Positions 8,048 through 16,024 of a stretch of 64,000 bases of DNA are shown piece by piece. The notes under the pieces were generated by a model. That model saw only the letters and a list, made by a program, of their open reading frames with translations, was not told where the DNA came from and did not search any database. Origin of the DNA: Mycobacterium sp. E3198 (GTDB lineage: Bacteria; Actinomycetota; Actinomycetes; Mycobacteriales; Mycobacteriaceae); assembly GCF_001667015.1 (NCBI RefSeq), contig NZ_LZIS01000116.1:1-64000 (forward strand). Reading direction: 5' to 3'. The translations under genes and the position numbers were made by a program. Numbering within the stretch: the stretch's first letter is position 1; every line of letters begins with the position of its first letter.

Positions 8048-9607
8048 TCACCGCCGCGCGCCAGGGATGCTCAACCGTGCTCCGACGGCGAAGAACAAAC
8101 CTACGCCGAGTGCCAGCAATGCAGGGGCGACTACCGGTAGGAGCCGGACCGCGCCGGCGGTGACGCCGGCCAGGGACCCCTTGAGCAGCATCCTGCTGCG
8201 TGCACCGGCGTTGTCGGAGTTGGTAGGCCGGAATTCACGGGGCAGAATCGCCCTCACGTCGGGATCGGCCAAGATCGACGCCAGTCGTTGTGGGTCGGGA
8301 AAGGAGAGGTCGACCGCCTGGCCGCGACCGCCCTTCGCTTTGAGATCAGCGACGTTTCGCGTGGCGAGATAAGCCTGGACGTTGATCTCTTGTTGATGTG
8401 CCCCTTCACCCCAGGCGACGGCCTTGAGCACCAACCCGTAGCCGAGCGCGCCAAAAGCCGTCACGACGATGAACACCCACATCACGACACCTTGCTTCGC
8501 GAATCGGCTGAATCGCGAGACACACACCCTGTCGAAGCTCGCGAAGACCGCCATCAGAGCCACCGGGTAAACGAGCAGCGCAATGTCCAGATACCGCGCG
8601 GCGATGGCGGTTCCACGACCGTAAGCAAGCAGCACGAGCTGGATGGTGACCCACCCACTAATTCCGACTGCAATCCAGACACGATCGGAAATACGGGGCC
8701 GCCTCGCCACCGCGTGATAGCAGAACCAGACCATCGGGATGAAACCGACGCCCACCAAAGCGGCGAACTGGCACAAACCCTGGATGAACGATGTCCATGG
8801 CACTTTCACCGGATGCGGGATGGATGCGGCCCAGACGATCATCGCCACCGCGATTGACGTGAGGATGACAACACCGGCGATCTCACGGGCGCACCGCTTT
8901 CTGGCGTTGGTAGCGATCTGGATGCCCACGAGCGCGCCCACGGCGAGGACGGCGGCCACACCCGTCGCAAAAGAGAAGTAACTGAGCACGGCGGCGGCCA
9001 ATCCGCCAAACCAACGCGCCGAAAACGGCCGCGCGAAAGCGAACGCGACCACGGCCGCGATACCGAAGAGCAACGCGAGGTACACCTGGCTCTGAAATCC
9101 CCACAGAGTGTTCTCGTAACCCATAGGCAGGGCAAACAGGAATGCGATGAAGCACGCCAGGAGCATGCGGCGTTGGATGGGGACAAGGGGCATCAGCAGC
9201 GCCGCCAGCCAGGCGATCACCGCGGTGTGCACGATCGCGCCGAAGACCATCTCGAGGCGCACGTTCCATTCACCCGCCAGCTCGAGATGGGCCAGCGCGA
9301 ACAGACGGAAAACGAGGATGCGGTGTTCATTGTGCGGGGCTAACAGATCGTTCAAAGACAGCGTGCCCCTCAGGTATGGGGAAAATAGATCTGCCGCCTC
9401 GCCGTTCCATTGATCGTAAAAGGGCATCGGCGAACCGAGGATCCAGATGGTGATGAGCTTGGCGCCCAGAACAGCGCAGGCGACCGCGGCCAGCAAAGCG
9501 ACTGTGCGCTTCCGCCCGGGCCGCGGTGTAGTAGGCGCGGCGTGCGGCGTCACTCCGTCATCTTCCCGCTCCCGGTGATGCTGCCGGGCGTCCAAAGTCA
9601 TTTTCAT
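8048..9607 (-). CDS. Polytopic membrane protein, GT-C glycosyltransferase-like
   Basis: 519 residues with a basic cytoplasmic N terminus, about ten to twelve hydrophobic segments from residue 35 on, and a final helix before a short basic end. After the first helix lies a conserved-looking loop D65-Q-W-x-x-E70 and then H92-N-E-H-R96. This acidic/His loop after helix 1 resembles GT-C enzymes, which use polyprenyl-phosphate sugars on the outer face of the membrane. The ATG at 9607 overlaps the stop of the methyltransferase-glycosyltransferase fusion as ATGA, so the two are coupled. The fusion partner looks like a polyprenyl-phosphate sugar synthase, which would supply a lipid-linked donor to this protein. 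That link is inference. Confidence 0.62.
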   Translation of the reverse strand: MKMTLDARQHHREREDDGVTPHAAPTTPRPGRKRTVALLAAVACAVLGAKLITIWILGSPMPFYDQWNGEAADLFSPYLRGTLSLNDLLAPHNEHRILVFRLFALAHLELAGEWNVRLEMVFGAIVHTAVIAWLAALLMPLVPIQRRMLLACFIAFLFALPMGYENTLWGFQSQVYLALLFGIAAVVAFAFARPFSARWFGGLAAAVLSYFSFATGVAAVLAVGALVGIQIATNARKRCAREIAGVVILTSIAVAMIVWAASIPHPVKVPWTSFIQGLCQFAALVGVGFIPMVWFCYHAVARRPRISDRVWIAVGISGWVTIQLVLLAYGRGTAIAARYLDIALLVYPVALMAVFASFDRVCVSRFSRFAKQGVVMWVFIVVTAFGALGYGLVLKAVAWGEGAHQQEINVQAYLATRNVADLKAKGGRGQAVDLSFPDPQRLASILADPDVRAILPREFRPTNSDNAGARSRMLLKGSLAGVTAGAVRLLPVVAPALLALGVGLFFAVGARLSIPGARR

Positions 9608-11073
9608 GAGTGACTCTTTCCGTACCGGCGGAGCAGCCGCAGCGCCCCCAACGAGGCCAGACCGCTTCCCGCCCACTGCAATACCGGACGCCGCATGGCC
9701 AACCCGTACCAATGCAGGTAGGCCGGCAGCCAGCCGACCAGATCGAACTTGCTGTCGCCGGCGGTTCGGTCATCCCAACTGCTGGGAACCTCATCGACCC
9801 GATAGCCGAGCAGATGCGCCTTCGTCGTGAGCTCCAGCCCCACCTCGAAACCTTGCCCACTCTCCACAGGGACTTCGTCGAGGAAGCGGCGACTATAGGC
9901 GCGGAAGTTCGTGGTGGCATCGTGCGTGGGGATGCGCCCCACGTAGTGCAGGCTGAGTCCGGCGGTGCGCGACATCAGCGTCTTCAACCGGGGTCCGCCG
10001 CGCTGGGTGCCCCCACGCATGTAGCGGGATCCGCTGACGACGTGCGCTCCGTCGTCGCGAATTTTGGCCGCCATCAACGGAATTACCGCAGGCGGATCGG
10101 AAAGGTCGGCCATGCTGGTGACGACGACGTCGCCGCGGGCGGCCGCGAAACCGGCGATCAAGGCGTTCGCCACGCCCTTCCCGAGAGAGTTACGGACCAG
10201 CCGCACGGTGGCCGGCCTGTCGAGCATGGCGGCCAGCGCGGGCAGCGTGCTGTCCTCGTCGAAGTCGTAACACACGAGCAGCTCGTGCGGGGTTCCGGCC
10301 AACGCCTCGGTGAGTCTGCGGACACAGAGCTGGATGTTGTCGCCCTCGTTGTGGACCGGGATGACCACGCTCACTAGGCGCTGATCGTCGGCCGCGGATC
10401 CAGATCCCGGCTTGCGGGCGCGAATCACGAATTGCTTGCCCAAGATTCGCCACGCCATTCTGGACCGTAGGTACCCGCGCACCAGGATCGGCGCCTGCGG
10501 CAACGGCGAGGACGACGTGTAGGGCAGGAACCGGCCGTAGCTTTCCACGACCTCGAAATCGCAGGACTCCAGCAGCTCGGTCAGGGAGCGATCGCTGATC
10601 GGCACCATGTGATCCCAGAAGTCCCAATAGTCGCCGGGGACAAAGCGGATGTTGGGTCCCATCGCGATCAGGTGACCGCCCGGCTTGAGCACCCGGCGGG
10701 CCGCGGCGATCGTGCGCTCGACCTCTTCCTTGCTCCGCAGGTGCTCCAGCAGGTTGCTGGTGAACACGACGTCCACCGACCCGTCCGCGAGGAAGCCGAG
10801 GTCGTCGGCGCGGCCCTGGTGGAACTCGACGCCGGGCTCCAGCATGCCGGCGCTGTCCGGATTGAGGTCGACGCCGATCCGGCGCGCGGCGCTCACGTGG
10901 TTGAGGAACTCGCCGTAGCCGCAACCGAGGTCGACCACCGTGTCGCTGCGCCTGATCCACGCCTGGAAAAAGTCCCGGACCAAGACGGCCCAGATGGCCG
11001 ACCGCGACTCGCGGGCGTGGCCGAAGCGATTGCGGTACAGCTGTTGAAGGTCGGGCCTACCCGCGATGCGCAT
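9604..11073 (-). CDS. Two-domain fusion: SAM methyltransferase plus DPM1-like family 2 glycosyltransferase
   Basis: 489 residues. Residues 1-215 are a class I methyltransferase with V-V-D-L-G-C-G-Y-G-E-F (46-56), S-N-L-L-E-H-L and V-L-K-P-G-G-H. Residues 232-489 are a GT2 domain with V-S-V-V-I-P-V-H-N-E-G-D-N, Y-D-F-D-E-D-S-T (268-275), M-A-D-L-S-D-P-P (319-326) and a hydrophobic end, as in dolichol/polyprenyl-phosphate mannose synthases. The linker at about 216-231 is polar and flexible. It is in an operon after the dehydrogenase and epimerase genes (29-base gap) and before the membrane protein (ATGA overlap). It may both methylate a sugar or lipid acceptor and make a polyprenyl-phosphate sugar. 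The single reading frame is continuous, so the fusion is not an annotation artefact. Confidence 0.86.
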   Translation of the reverse strand: MRIAGRPDLQQLYRNRFGHARESRSAIWAVLVRDFFQAWIRRSDTVVDLGCGYGEFLNHVSAARRIGVDLNPDSAGMLEPGVEFHQGRADDLGFLADGSVDVVFTSNLLEHLRSKEEVERTIAAARRVLKPGGHLIAMGPNIRFVPGDYWDFWDHMVPISDRSLTELLESCDFEVVESYGRFLPYTSSSPLPQAPILVRGYLRSRMAWRILGKQFVIRARKPGSGSAADDQRLVSVVIPVHNEGDNIQLCVRRLTEALAGTPHELLVCYDFDEDSTLPALAAMLDRPATVRLVRNSLGKGVANALIAGFAAARGDVVVTSMADLSDPPAVIPLMAAKIRDDGAHVVSGSRYMRGGTQRGGPRLKTLMSRTAGLSLHYVGRIPTHDATTNFRAYSRRFLDEVPVESGQGFEVGLELTTKAHLLGYRVDEVPSSWDDRTAGDSKFDLVGWLPAYLHWYGLAMRRPVLQWAGSGLASLGALRLLRRYGKSHS

Positions 11074-11102
11074 GACGTTTCGGTGGCGACAACTCTTGCA
11101 CG

Positions 11103-12122
11103 TCAGATGGTTCCGGCCTCGACGGCGTCGACGATCCAGGGTATGACCTCGTCCAGCATGGCATCGAGCGTCGTCGCCGCCTCGAAACCCAGAACCTCGG
11201 ACGCCTTGTGGACATCCGGCGAGCGCAACTGGACGTCGTGCTCGAACGGCGGATCGCTCTCGTAGCGAAACGGAGCGCCGGGCCGCATCTTTTTCCAGAT
11301 CACTTCCGCCAACTCCAGCACGGTGGTGGCTTGGGGCGTCGACAGGTTGAAGTCCCCGTTCAGCGCGGCCGGATGTTCCATGCAGGTGCGGATGCCGCGC
11401 GCCAGGTCGCCGCCGTAGGTGTAGTGGCGCACCTGGGTGCCGTCGCCGAGGATGTGCAGGGGGTCCTGGCCCTTCGCCACCTTCTGGATGAGGTCGGGCA
11501 CGACGTGGCTCATCGCGAGTTTGACGTTGCCGCTGGGAATTTCGCGGCCGCCGAGCGCCCGCTGCTCGCCGGTGCCTACGCAGTTGAAGGGGCGGATGAT
11601 CGTATACGGCAGCCCGTACTGCTCATAGGCACCGTGCGCGAAGTACTCGCAGGCCAGCTTCTGAAAGCCGTAAGTGCTTGTCGGGGGCGGACACTCGGTG
11701 ATGTGCTTCTCCGGCGTCGGGAAAACGGTGGCGTTCTCGAACACCATCGAGGAACTGATCACGTTGATCTTCTTGAGCCAGCCCTTGCGGTACGCGTAGA
11801 TGGCGGCGTCGAAATGGGCGGCGGCGATCCGTTCGTTCTCGGCCAACAGGTCGTAGGCGTACTCGTGGAAGTAGGTGATGCCGCCGATGCGGGCCGCACT
11901 GGCGACCAGCTGGTCGCACCCCTCGATCAGCTGGAACATCAAATCCACGTCTTTGACGTCACCCTCGACGAAGGTGTAGCGCGGGTGGTCGTCGTAGCTC
12001 TTCGTGACCTTGCCGTATTTGGAGTAGTTGTCGATCCCGACGACCTCATGGCCGGCGCGCAGCAGCTCGTCGACAACGTAGCCGTTGATGAATCCCGCGC
12101 TGCCGGTGACGAGAACCTTCAC
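11103..12122 (-). CDS. NAD-dependent nucleotide-sugar epimerase/dehydratase
   Basis: 339 residues. Extended SDR with V-L-V-T-G-S-A-G-F-I-N-G (NAD site), I-S-S-S-M-V-F-E (catalytic serine strand), and T-Y-G-F-Q-K (YxxxK), followed by R-P-F-N-C-V-G. This matches the UDP-hexose and UDP-uronate 4-epimerase group. The start is GTG at 12122, overlapping the dehydrogenase stop as GTGA. Directly following a UDP-sugar dehydrogenase, it may act on the resulting UDP-uronic acid or supply its substrate. The specificity cannot be read from the motifs. Confidence 0.88.
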   Translation of the reverse strand: MKVLVTGSAGFINGYVVDELLRAGHEVVGIDNYSKYGKVTKSYDDHPRYTFVEGDVKDVDLMFQLIEGCDQLVASAARIGGITYFHEYAYDLLAENERIAAAHFDAAIYAYRKGWLKKINVISSSMVFENATVFPTPEKHITECPPPTSTYGFQKLACEYFAHGAYEQYGLPYTIIRPFNCVGTGEQRALGGREIPSGNVKLAMSHVVPDLIQKVAKGQDPLHILGDGTQVRHYTYGGDLARGIRTCMEHPAALNGDFNLSTPQATTVLELAEVIWKKMRPGAPFRYESDPPFEHDVQLRSPDVHKASEVLGFEAATTLDAMLDEVIPWIVDAVEAGTI

Positions 12123-13378
12123 TGGGCCGGCGTTCCCGTGCCCAGCGCCGCCAGCCGGGCTCCGTTCGACGCCTCCGCTTCGGGTTCGGCGACATCCAGG
12201 CAGCCCCAGACGTCCTCGACGATCTTGTCCCGCGGGATCTGCAGGCCGCGGTAGATCGAGTGGGGCACGCCGATGACGATCACATCGGCCCGGCCCAAAA
12301 CGGCGTCCAGCGCGTAGTAATCCGGGCCATCCAGGAACGGGTCGTGCAGCATGACGTTCTTGGCCTCCAGCATGAGCAGGTGCCGGAGCTTGAAGCTCAG
12401 CGAGTCGCGCGTGTCGTCGCAGTCCGCCTTGAACGTCATGCCGAGCAGGCCAACGGTCTTGTCGCGCAGGTCAACCCGGCGCTTGAGCATGTTCACGATG
12501 AACTGTGGCTGGCCCTCATTGATCAGCATGGCCGCGTGCCCCAGCATGAAGTTGTTGTTGCTGAACGCGGCGAGCTGCATGGTGTCCTTCAACAGGCAGG
12601 GGCCCGCCGCCAGTCCGGCGCGGGGCAGACTGTCGACCCGGGCGTTTTTGTGGGTGGCCGCGTGATGGACGCGATCGAAGTCCAGCCCGGCCTCGCGGCT
12701 GAGCAGATAGAACTGGTTGGCGACCGCGAACTGGATGTAGCGGTAGGCGTTGCAGAACAGCTTGGCCAGCTCGGCCTCCTGCGGCTCCACCTCGATGATC
12801 TCGCTGGTGACCTGGGAGAAAAGTTCGCGGACGATCCGGCGACCCTCGACGTCGAAACCACTGATGATCTGCGGAATCATCCTCAGCTCGCGAATCGAAT
12901 GGCCCTGCGCGATGCGCTCCGGGCAGAACGTGACATGAACGCCGATCCCCCGGTCGGCGAACATGTCGTGGACGCGCTGGCTCAGCCCGGGGTAGACGGT
13001 GCTTCTGAGCACGAGCGTCTGCCCGTCGTGGAAGTACGGGCTGATCTCGTCGATGATGCGAAAGAAGGTGTGCGCCTGCGGTGTCAGGTACTCATCCACC
13101 GGGGTTCCGACGACGCAGATCACGATGTCGGAGTTCCTGACCGCCCACGAATCGGTCGTCGCCGAGATGCGCCCGGTCGGCAACAACCGCTTGAGCAGCT
13201 CCTGGGCTCCGTTCTCGACGAACGGCATCCGCCCGGCCATGATCGTCTTCAAGGCGGTCGCGTTCGTATCCAAAATATCGACGTTGAATCCCACGTCCGC
13301 GAGCACGAGCGCCAGCGGTAGCCCGACGTGCCCGGCGCCGCCGATGATGCAGATGCGCTTATCGGATTGAGTCACCAT
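12119..13378 (-). CDS. UDP-glucose/UDP-N-acetylmannosamine dehydrogenase family protein
   Basis: 419 residues. The N-terminal NAD domain begins I-C-I-I-G-G-A-G-H-V-G. The three-domain architecture of UDP-sugar 6-dehydrogenases follows, with the nucleophilic cysteine at residue 261 in G-P-C-L-L-K-D, close to the WecC-type motif. Such enzymes oxidise the C6 alcohol of a UDP-hexose or UDP-HexNAc twice to give a uronic acid. The ATG at 13378 has GGAGG about 11 bases upstream, somewhat far. It is the first gene of the operon dehydrogenase, epimerase, methyltransferase-glycosyltransferase, membrane protein. The WecC-like active-site string suggests a HexNAc substrate, but this is inference. Confidence 0.88.
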   Translation of the reverse strand: MVTQSDKRICIIGGAGHVGLPLALVLADVGFNVDILDTNATALKTIMAGRMPFVENGAQELLKRLLPTGRISATTDSWAVRNSDIVICVVGTPVDEYLTPQAHTFFRIIDEISPYFHDGQTLVLRSTVYPGLSQRVHDMFADRGIGVHVTFCPERIAQGHSIRELRMIPQIISGFDVEGRRIVRELFSQVTSEIIEVEPQEAELAKLFCNAYRYIQFAVANQFYLLSREAGLDFDRVHHAATHKNARVDSLPRAGLAAGPCLLKDTMQLAAFSNNNFMLGHAAMLINEGQPQFIVNMLKRRVDLRDKTVGLLGMTFKADCDDTRDSLSFKLRHLLMLEAKNVMLHDPFLDGPDYYALDAVLGRADVIVIGVPHSIYRGLQIPRDKIVEDVWGCLDVAEPEAEASNGARLAALGTGTPAQ

Positions 13379-13683
13379 GTGAACCGCCGCCTCCCCACTT
13401 TCCTATCTGCGACAATTCCCGCCCCCGATGCAGGCTGTCTCCGACGTCCACGGCTACTGTGTGTAGAAGCCTACGAGCTGGCGTATCCGAACGTGGGCGT
13501 TTTGAGCGAACAATCCCGACGCATCTTGGATGCACTGGACGCTTTGGTAACCTCCAAACGCGACAAACCTCCCCCGAAAACCGTTATTCTCACCGCGGGG
13601 TGGCCTGAACCGCGAGGGCGAGATGATCGCGGTCTATTACGACCCCCGATCTGCATATCGCGATCTCGAGTGAAGGAGAGCGG
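13379..13683. other. Divergent intergenic region between dehydrogenase and acyltransferase genes
   Basis: 305 bases without a gene and less GC-rich than the surroundings. Rightward -10 candidates of the TAnnnT type are TACTGT (13455-13460) and TATTCT (13585-13590); neither has a convincing -35. A strong ribosome site AAGGAG (13673-13678) precedes the TTG start of the acyltransferase. I see no supported reading frame. Confidence 0.5.
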
Positions 13684-15669
13684 TTGTTCGAGCTGAAAGA
13701 TGCGCCCCGGTCAGCGAGCCGAGCTGTCAGCGACAACCGCCGTTCAGACATCCAAGGTCTTCGAGCTGTCGCGGTCCTCTTGGTGGTGGCTTTCCATGGG
13801 GGACTGCCGGTGCCGGGTGGCTTCGTCGGCGTCGACGTCTTCTTCGTAATTTCCGGTTTCGTGATCACCGGCATGATTCATCGCGAGCATTCAGCGACTG
13901 GACGCTTCAACTTCGCCCGTTTCTACTTCCGGCGGTTCAAACGATTGACCCCGGCCCTGGCATTGACCGTCGCCGTGACGATGATTCTCGCATTTTGCCT
14001 GCTTCCGCCGTTCAGCACGCAACAGACAGCGGCTCAAACCGGCGTCGGCGCAATGCTTCTCGTCGCCAACTTCGTAATCGATTACAACACAGGCGATTAC
14101 TTCGACCTGCCGGCAGAATCCAATCCCCTTTTGCACACCTGGTCGCTCTCGGTGGAGGAGCAGTTCTACCTGGTTTTTCCGGCGATCCTTTTCCTCGGCT
14201 GGCTGCTCTGCCAGCGCCGCGGCGGACGCACTCCCTGGGTAACGGTCCTGGTCGCAACGGCGGCCGCCGCGTCTTTCGGGCTGGCCGCAATCGGAAATGA
14301 CGCAATCGGTTCACCGGCCGGAAAGTACCTGCTGGGTTTCTACAGTCCCGCCACCCGCGCTTGGGAGTTCGCGCTGGGCGCGCTGCTTGCCCTGGCCACC
14401 ACGAGCCGGTCGTTGCGGTCCGCCCGGATTGCCCATGCCGCGGCGTGGATCGGCGCGGCCTTGCTCGCCGCATCGGCTTGGCTCATACACGGCGGCATGC
14501 CTTTCCCCGGTCCGTGGACACTGCTCCCGGTGTGCGGAACGCTCTTGCTGATCGCGGCGGGGACCCGGCACAACACACCGATCAGCCGCGCCCTCGCGCT
14601 TCCCGCCGTCGTCAAGATCGGAGACTGGTCCTACTCGATCTACCTTTGGCACTGGCCGTTGAAGGTGTTTGCCGTTCACCTATTACCGGGGAAGCCGTTC
14701 GTCGCGGCGATCGCGGCAACCCTGTCCATCCTGCCCGCGGTGGCCTCCTACCGCTGGGTCGAACAACCCTTGCGGCGGCTCCCCGCGCTGAGCCGCGGGC
14801 GCAGCATCGCTCTCGTCGGCGCTGTGGTGTGCCCCTCCATCCTGTTGGCCGTGACCTGTTACGTCGGCGCGAACGACTATTGGTTACCGCGCTACTCGTC
14901 GGGAGCGGTGCCGGTGACCCACCAGGGCGACACGGACTGGACAGACTTTTACAAGTATTTGTCCCGCACCTACTTTCCGTGTTCGGACCAGCCACTCAGG
15001 GACGGCGCCCCGAAATGGAAGGGGATCGTCCGCTGCCACCAGTCCAAACCCGATTCCCACATCAATGTCGCGCTACTCGGCGACAGCCATGCGGAGCATC
15101 TGTTCCTGGGATTGGCCGAAGCTCTGCCCGACAAGAATGTCGTCTACTACATCCGCGGGATTCCGGTGCGATCCGTAACCGGGATGAGCCAGATCATCGA
15201 CCACGTCGGGTCGGATCCGGCGGTGCAAGCAGTAATCCTGACGGCGGAGTGGGTGCTGCGCGGAGTGGCACCGGATGAGCTGGTGAAAACCCTCGAAACG
15301 TTCAAGTCCAAGGGCAAGGCCGTCTTTGTGACCGATGACGTCCCGACGTTCGATTTCGAGGCGGAATCCTGCAAGTACCGCATCGCCCCGGTCGTACCGT
15401 TCCCGAAGTGCAGCGAGGACCGTGAACTATTCGAAGCGAGGCGAGCGACGTACATCGGAGCGCTGAGAGACGCCGTCGGTAAAGTGCCCGGCGTTCAGCT
15501 GCTCAACACGGCCGAGTACTTCTGCGACGAACGTGTTTGCAGCATGAACAGGGGCGATGCCCTGCTGTACCGCGACACAAACCACTTGAACAACAACGGC
15601 AGCCGGTTCCTCGCAGAGCGGATGCTCGCCGACTTCCCCGAGTTCAGGGTCGCGGTAGGGCGCCCTTGA
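13684..15669 (+). CDS. Acyltransferase-3/SGNH O-acyltransferase (OafA-like)
   Basis: 661 residues. Residues from about 20 to 380 form the ten-helix acyltransferase-3 domain, with R-S-D-I-Q-G-L-R-A-V-A at the start, V-D-V-F-F-V-I-S-G-F and the W-S-L-S-V-E-E-Q-F-Y motif. The C-terminal third is a periplasmic SGNH domain with G-D-S-H-A-E-H (Ser nucleophile block) and D-T-N-H-L-N-N-N-G (Asp/His block). This architecture transfers acetyl or other acyl groups from the cytoplasm to surface glycans. The start is TTG, supported by AAGGAG five bases upstream. It is divergent from the dehydrogenase operon and closes the glycan island. It most likely O-acylates the island product. Confidence 0.92.
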   Translation: MFELKDAPRSASRAVSDNRRSDIQGLRAVAVLLVVAFHGGLPVPGGFVGVDVFFVISGFVITGMIHREHSATGRFNFARFYFRRFKRLTPALALTVAVTMILAFCLLPPFSTQQTAAQTGVGAMLLVANFVIDYNTGDYFDLPAESNPLLHTWSLSVEEQFYLVFPAILFLGWLLCQRRGGRTPWVTVLVATAAAASFGLAAIGNDAIGSPAGKYLLGFYSPATRAWEFALGALLALATTSRSLRSARIAHAAAWIGAALLAASAWLIHGGMPFPGPWTLLPVCGTLLLIAAGTRHNTPISRALALPAVVKIGDWSYSIYLWHWPLKVFAVHLLPGKPFVAAIAATLSILPAVASYRWVEQPLRRLPALSRGRSIALVGAVVCPSILLAVTCYVGANDYWLPRYSSGAVPVTHQGDTDWTDFYKYLSRTYFPCSDQPLRDGAPKWKGIVRCHQSKPDSHINVALLGDSHAEHLFLGLAEALPDKNVVYYIRGIPVRSVTGMSQIIDHVGSDPAVQAVILTAEWVLRGVAPDELVKTLETFKSKGKAVFVTDDVPTFDFEAESCKYRIAPVVPFPKCSEDRELFEARRATYIGALRDAVGKVPGVQLLNTAEYFCDERVCSMNRGDALLYRDTNHLNNNGSRFLAERMLADFPEFRVAVGRP

Positions 15670-16024
15670 ACGTTGGCTGCGTACGCCGCCGCCCAGCGCG
15701 CGCCTCTTGTCGGGCAGCGCCGTAGCCGCATTCAACTTTGGCCGAGCAGCACGATCGCCTTCGTGCTCACCAAAACCCTCTGCGGAACAGATCGCGTTTC
15801 ATTTTCCATACCTGGGCCTCTGCGAAAGCTGCGACAACCGCTACCATCGCCGCGCCAGCCAGAAGCCCGATCAGCATCCAACTGCGTCGCCTTGCAGCCC
15901 CCATGAAAGCAGCCTTAGCCGGGCCACGAACAGCAGAAACGAAAGCAGCCGTTTTTCCCAGCAGGTTGGCAGGATTACTGATGCCCGCGGGCAGGCTTGT
16001 GGCCGGGGCATGCCGCCTGTGAAG
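15670..16024. other. Intergenic stretch between acyltransferase and lipL
   Basis: 355 bases at the junction of the glycan island with the core chromosome. It has lower GC than the flanks and no long supported gene. The minus strand carries one short possible membrane-protein frame (15767-15904), listed separately. In that frame the sequence stays open back to the lipL stop codon. This may be a decayed gene end rather than a functional region. Confidence 0.45.
15767..15904 (-). CDS. Possible 45-residue single-helix membrane protein or gene remnant
   Basis: Beginning at ATG 15904 the frame encodes a basic start (M-G-A-A-R-R-R-S-W), one clear hydrophobic helix (about residues 10-28) and a basic/aromatic tail ending R-R-G-F-W before TGA. 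The topology is sensible for a small membrane protein. The ribosome site is weak (AAGG nine bases before the ATG). The same frame is open upstream to the lipL stop, so it could instead be the surviving C terminus of a larger lost gene. I do not recognise it. Confidence 0.25.
   Translation of the reverse strand: MGAARRRSWMLIGLLAGAAMVAVVAAFAEAQVWKMKRDLFRRGFW

Noticed and set aside
11208..12254. A 348-codon frame antisense to the second epimerase
   Set aside because: It overlaps a clear SDR gene on the other strand and is of shadow composition.
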